From an uncultured Clostridia bacterium (GTDB lineage: Bacteria; Bacillota; Clostridia; Christensenellales; Borkfalkiaceae): a stretch of 41,114 nt of DNA. Below the pieces are notes generated by a model that was given only the letters and a program-made list of their open reading frames with translations, was not told where the DNA came from and ran no database searches. The DNA lies in contig CAMUFJ010000012.1 of assembly GCA_947088135.1 (NCBI GenBank), forward strand, positions 1-41,114. Reading direction: 5' to 3'. A program made the position numbers and the translations under genes. This document shows positions 39,116-41,114 of the stretch, one piece after another; positions within the stretch are counted from its first letter, which is position 1; every line of letters begins with the position of its first letter.

Positions 39116-39462
39116 GATCCGAGCGCGCCGATAAGCCGGGTTCTGTCGTGCGCGGTCATTTATCTAGACCTACCGTTGCCGATAGGTTCGAGCGTTATTC
39201 ACGGCTCTATTCGGGCGGGCAACCCGTGTGAATAGAGCCCAAACTTGCATCGGACGGGGTTTACATGGCACGGGGCGTTACCGTCCCGTCGGTGAGCTCT
39301 TACCTCGCCTTTCCATCCTTACCGCAAAACGCGGCGGTTTATTTCTGTTGCACTTTCCTTAAAGTCGCCTTTACCGGACGTTATCCGGCGTCCTGCCCTG
39401 CGATGCCCGGACTTTCCTCATCGTACTTGAAGCACTCCGCGACCGCGTAGCGCACTCGGATC
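39116..39462 (-). ncRNA. rnpB: RNase P RNA
   Basis: This is the catalytic RNA of ribonuclease P, which trims the 5' ends of pre-tRNAs. On the minus strand the universally conserved parts appear in order: GAGGAAAGUCCGGGC, GUGCAACAGAAA, GGUAAGGAUGGAAAGG-like, GGUAAGAGCUCACC and, at the 3' end, GACAGAACCCGGCUUAU. The two ends pair as a 13-bp P1 helix (GATCCGAG... with ...CTCGGATC), fixing the limits at about 39462 and 39116. Size of 347 nt and the P4 elements fit; A- versus B-type class was not worked out. Confidence 0.95.
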
Positions 39463-39468
39463 GCAATT

Positions 39469-39474
39469 ATTATA
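39469..39474 (-). promoter_or_regulatory. Extended -10 of the rnpB promoter
   Basis: TATAAT on the minus strand preceded by TG plus one base, placing the transcript start at about 39462, the end of the P1 helix. No good -35 is visible. It is back-to-back with the pyk promoter. Confidence 0.75.
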
Positions 39475-39495
39475 CCACAAAATTTTAAAAAAGAC

Positions 39496-39524
39496 TTGTT
39501 TTTTACGGCGATTCTTGCTAAAAT
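39496..39524 (+). promoter_or_regulatory. Promoter of pyk
   Basis: TTGTTT (-35, 39496-39501), 17-bp spacer ending in TGC, and TAAAAT (-10, 39519-39524). The 22 bases between the two divergent -10 and -35 elements would be shared by polymerases on rnpB and pyk. Confidence 0.7.
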
Positions 39525-39557
39525 AATTTCAGAAATTTTTTTGGAGCACAAAACAGC

Positions 39558-40970
39558 ATGAAAAAGACGAAAATCGTTTGCACGCTCGGCCCTTCCACGG
39601 AAAGCGAGGACGTGATTTCCCGCATGGCGGACGCGGGAATGAACGTTGCCCGCATCAACTTTTCCCACGGCACGCACGAGGATCACGCGAAAAAAATCGC
39701 AATGATAAAAAAGGTGCGGGAGAAAAAGCACATTCCCCTCCCCATCCTCCTCGATACCAAAGGCCCCGAATTCCGCATCAAGACTTTCCGAAACGGGAAA
39801 ATCAATCTCAACGAGGGCGCTCCTTTCTCCTTTACCACGGAGGACATCGTCGGCGACGAGAAGCGCGTTTCCGTATCTTATACGGGCATCTGCGAAGACC
39901 TCTTCCCCGGCGATAAAATTCTGCTCAACAACGGGCTTATGGTATTCGAGGTCACTCAGGTCGAAAAACCCGACGTACACTGCAAAGTGCTCATCGGCGG
40001 AGAGCTTTCCAACCGCAAGAGTATGTTCTTCCCCGAAAAGGAGCTGAAACTCGTTTACCTTTCCGAACAGGACAAGGCGGATCTTCTGTTCGGCATCGAG
40101 CAAGGCGTCGATTTCGTGGCCTGCTCGTTCGTTTCCAAAGCGCAGGATATTTTGGACGTGAGAAAATTCCTGCACGACAACGGCTCGGACGATATCGACC
40201 TCATCGCCAAAATCGAAAACCGCGCGGGCGTCAACAACCTGCAATCCATTTTGGAGGTTTCCGACGGCATTATGATCGGGCGCGGCGACATGGGCGTGGA
40301 GATCCCCTACGAGGAACTGCCCGACATTCAAAAGACGATCATTACCGCCTGCCGTATCGCGGGCAAACGCTGTATCACCGCAACGGAGATGCTCGAATCC
40401 ATGATCAAAAATCCCCGCCCTACCCGTGCGGAAATTTCCGACGTAGCCAACGCCGTTTACGACGGTTCGAGCGCGGTCATGCTCTCGGGCGAAACGGCGG
40501 CGGGCGCTTATCCCGTGGAATCCGTCCGCGCAATGGCGCGCATCGCCATGCAGGCGGAAACCAAACAGGCGTTTATTCAAGCCGTGGACGAAAACGAATA
40601 TCTCATCCGCGGGCTTTCGGACGCGCTCTCCCATTCCGCCTGTCTGCTGGCGCGCGACGTAAAGGCGAAAGCGATCGTCGTATGCACCCGTACGGGCGGG
40701 ACGGCGAAAATGGTGTCCCGCTTCCGCCCCATGATCGATATCATCGGCATGACGACCGATCCGAGAAGCTACCAAAAGCTTGCGCTCAGCTGGGGCGTGA
40801 CACCCGCGCTCAGCGAGGAATACCACTCGGTGGACGTGCTCTTCCACTTCGCAAAGCAAGCGGCGAAGGATTCGGGGCTCGTGAAGCGGGGCGACGTGAT
40901 CGTCATCACGGGCGGAACGCCCAACGGCAAGAGCGGAAACTCCAATCTTATCAATATCGAAACGGTTTAA
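39558..40970 (+). CDS. pyk: Pyruvate kinase
   Basis: This 470-residue glycolytic enzyme makes pyruvate and ATP from phosphoenolpyruvate and ADP. Conserved parts are ARINFSHG, DTKGPEFRI (Ile is more usual than Phe), SFVSKAQDI, LIAKIENRAG with the catalytic Lys, GRGDMGVEIPYEELP, and TATEMLESM. The C-terminal regulatory domain (about 345-470) is present. The extra PEP-utiliser-like domain of some Bacillota pyruvate kinases is absent. GGAG lies 11 bases before the ATG. Confidence 0.97.
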   Translation: MKKTKIVCTLGPSTESEDVISRMADAGMNVARINFSHGTHEDHAKKIAMIKKVREKKHIPLPILLDTKGPEFRIKTFRNGKINLNEGAPFSFTTEDIVGDEKRVSVSYTGICEDLFPGDKILLNNGLMVFEVTQVEKPDVHCKVLIGGELSNRKSMFFPEKELKLVYLSEQDKADLLFGIEQGVDFVACSFVSKAQDILDVRKFLHDNGSDDIDLIAKIENRAGVNNLQSILEVSDGIMIGRGDMGVEIPYEELPDIQKTIITACRIAGKRCITATEMLESMIKNPRPTRAEISDVANAVYDGSSAVMLSGETAAGAYPVESVRAMARIAMQAETKQAFIQAVDENEYLIRGLSDALSHSACLLARDVKAKAIVVCTRTGGTAKMVSRFRPMIDIIGMTTDPRSYQKLALSWGVTPALSEEYHSVDVLFHFAKQAAKDSGLVKRGDVIVITGGTPNGKSGNSNLINIETV

Positions 40971-40990
40971 ATCTTCCCCCGCATTTTAAT

Positions 40991-41015
40991 TGTTTTCGCC
41001 CTTAGGGTGAAAACA
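40991..41015 (+). other. Hairpin downstream of pyk
   Basis: TGTTTTC-GCCC, a TTA loop, and GGGT-GAAAACA form an 11-bp stem with one G-U pair. No T run follows, so it is probably not the terminator; it may protect the 3' end or belong to a processed tail. Confidence 0.5.
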
Positions 41016-41043
41016 CAAAACGAAAATCTAAAATACCAAACAC

Positions 41044-41073
41044 AAAAAAAGAGCGGCGTGCCGTTCTTTTTTT
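41044..41073 (+). terminator. Terminator of pyk
   Basis: A long stem, AAAAAAAGAG with CGG around a CGTG loop and CCG with TTCTTTTTTT. It is self-complementary on both strands, with a T7 run on the plus strand. The remaining 40 bases of the window hold nothing recognisable. Confidence 0.85.
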
Positions 41074-41114
41074 GCATTCCAAACGTCAATAGAATAAGTT
41101 CAGATCTCCCAATA

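Noticed and set aside
39381..40859. Minus-strand open frame of 492 codons across pyk and rnpB
   Set aside because: It is antisense to a full, well-conserved pyruvate kinase gene and runs into rnpB. High-GC third positions create long shadow frames here. It shows no family motif.

Overview
The window looks like a chromosomal segment of a monoderm, moderate-GC member of the Bacillota, probably an uncultured gut Clostridia lineage. This is inferred from gene content, not from a database match. The supporting signs are a complete lipoprotein pathway (Lgt, LspA) with lipobox lipoproteins, der-plsY and lspA-rluD neighbours, a tetrahydrofolate riboswitch on a folate ECF transporter gene, HelD, YitT, DUF421/DUF4363, and Shine-Dalgarno-led genes behind TTGnnn-17-TATAAT promoters. 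No transposase, integrase, phage gene or CRISPR array was seen.

Layout. 1-4.2 kb: the 3' part of tRNA-Val(CAC), then on the minus strand a tight operon radC - histidine kinase - response regulator - GH13 alpha-glucanase. 4.3-9.3 kb: a small membrane protein, and an operon lgt - pncB - coiled-coil gene - lspA - rluD that places both lipoprotein-maturation enzymes together. 9.3-11.3 kb: folT under a THF riboswitch, divergent from a DUF421-DUF4363 pair. 11.3-14.4 kb: der - plsY - yitT. 14.5-24 kb: an accessory block of three large secreted lipoproteins: a 1320-residue leucine-rich-repeat protein, a GH43-like glycosidase and a GH127 beta-L-arabinofuranosidase. A divergent AraC-type regulator follows, with two direct repeats between it and GH127. 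This looks like an arabinose-glycan degradation locus. 24-29.3 kb: an SPFH/band-7 protein, helD with a HAD nucleotidase gene, and a double-HTH XRE regulator.

29.3-33.4 kb: a small lipoprotein gene followed by four genes for two ABC-2 exporters, all joined by 4-nt ATGA overlaps. A near-perfect internal promoter has a run of nine Gs in its spacer, and the same run lies in the lipoprotein reading frame. 33.4-38.9 kb: a Leloir galactose operon galK - esterase - galT - galE - mscS behind a full-consensus promoter. 38.9-41.1 kb: the RNase P RNA gene rnpB, divergent from pyk.

Most genes lie on the minus strand in short operons, and 4-base stop/start overlaps are frequent. The most striking signals are regulatory: the poly-G promoter spacer, a folT hairpin that combines terminator and Shine-Dalgarno sequestration, a promoter -35 built into the preceding gene's terminator, the AraC-side direct repeats, and a near-identical 20-bp promoter block shared by radC and helD.
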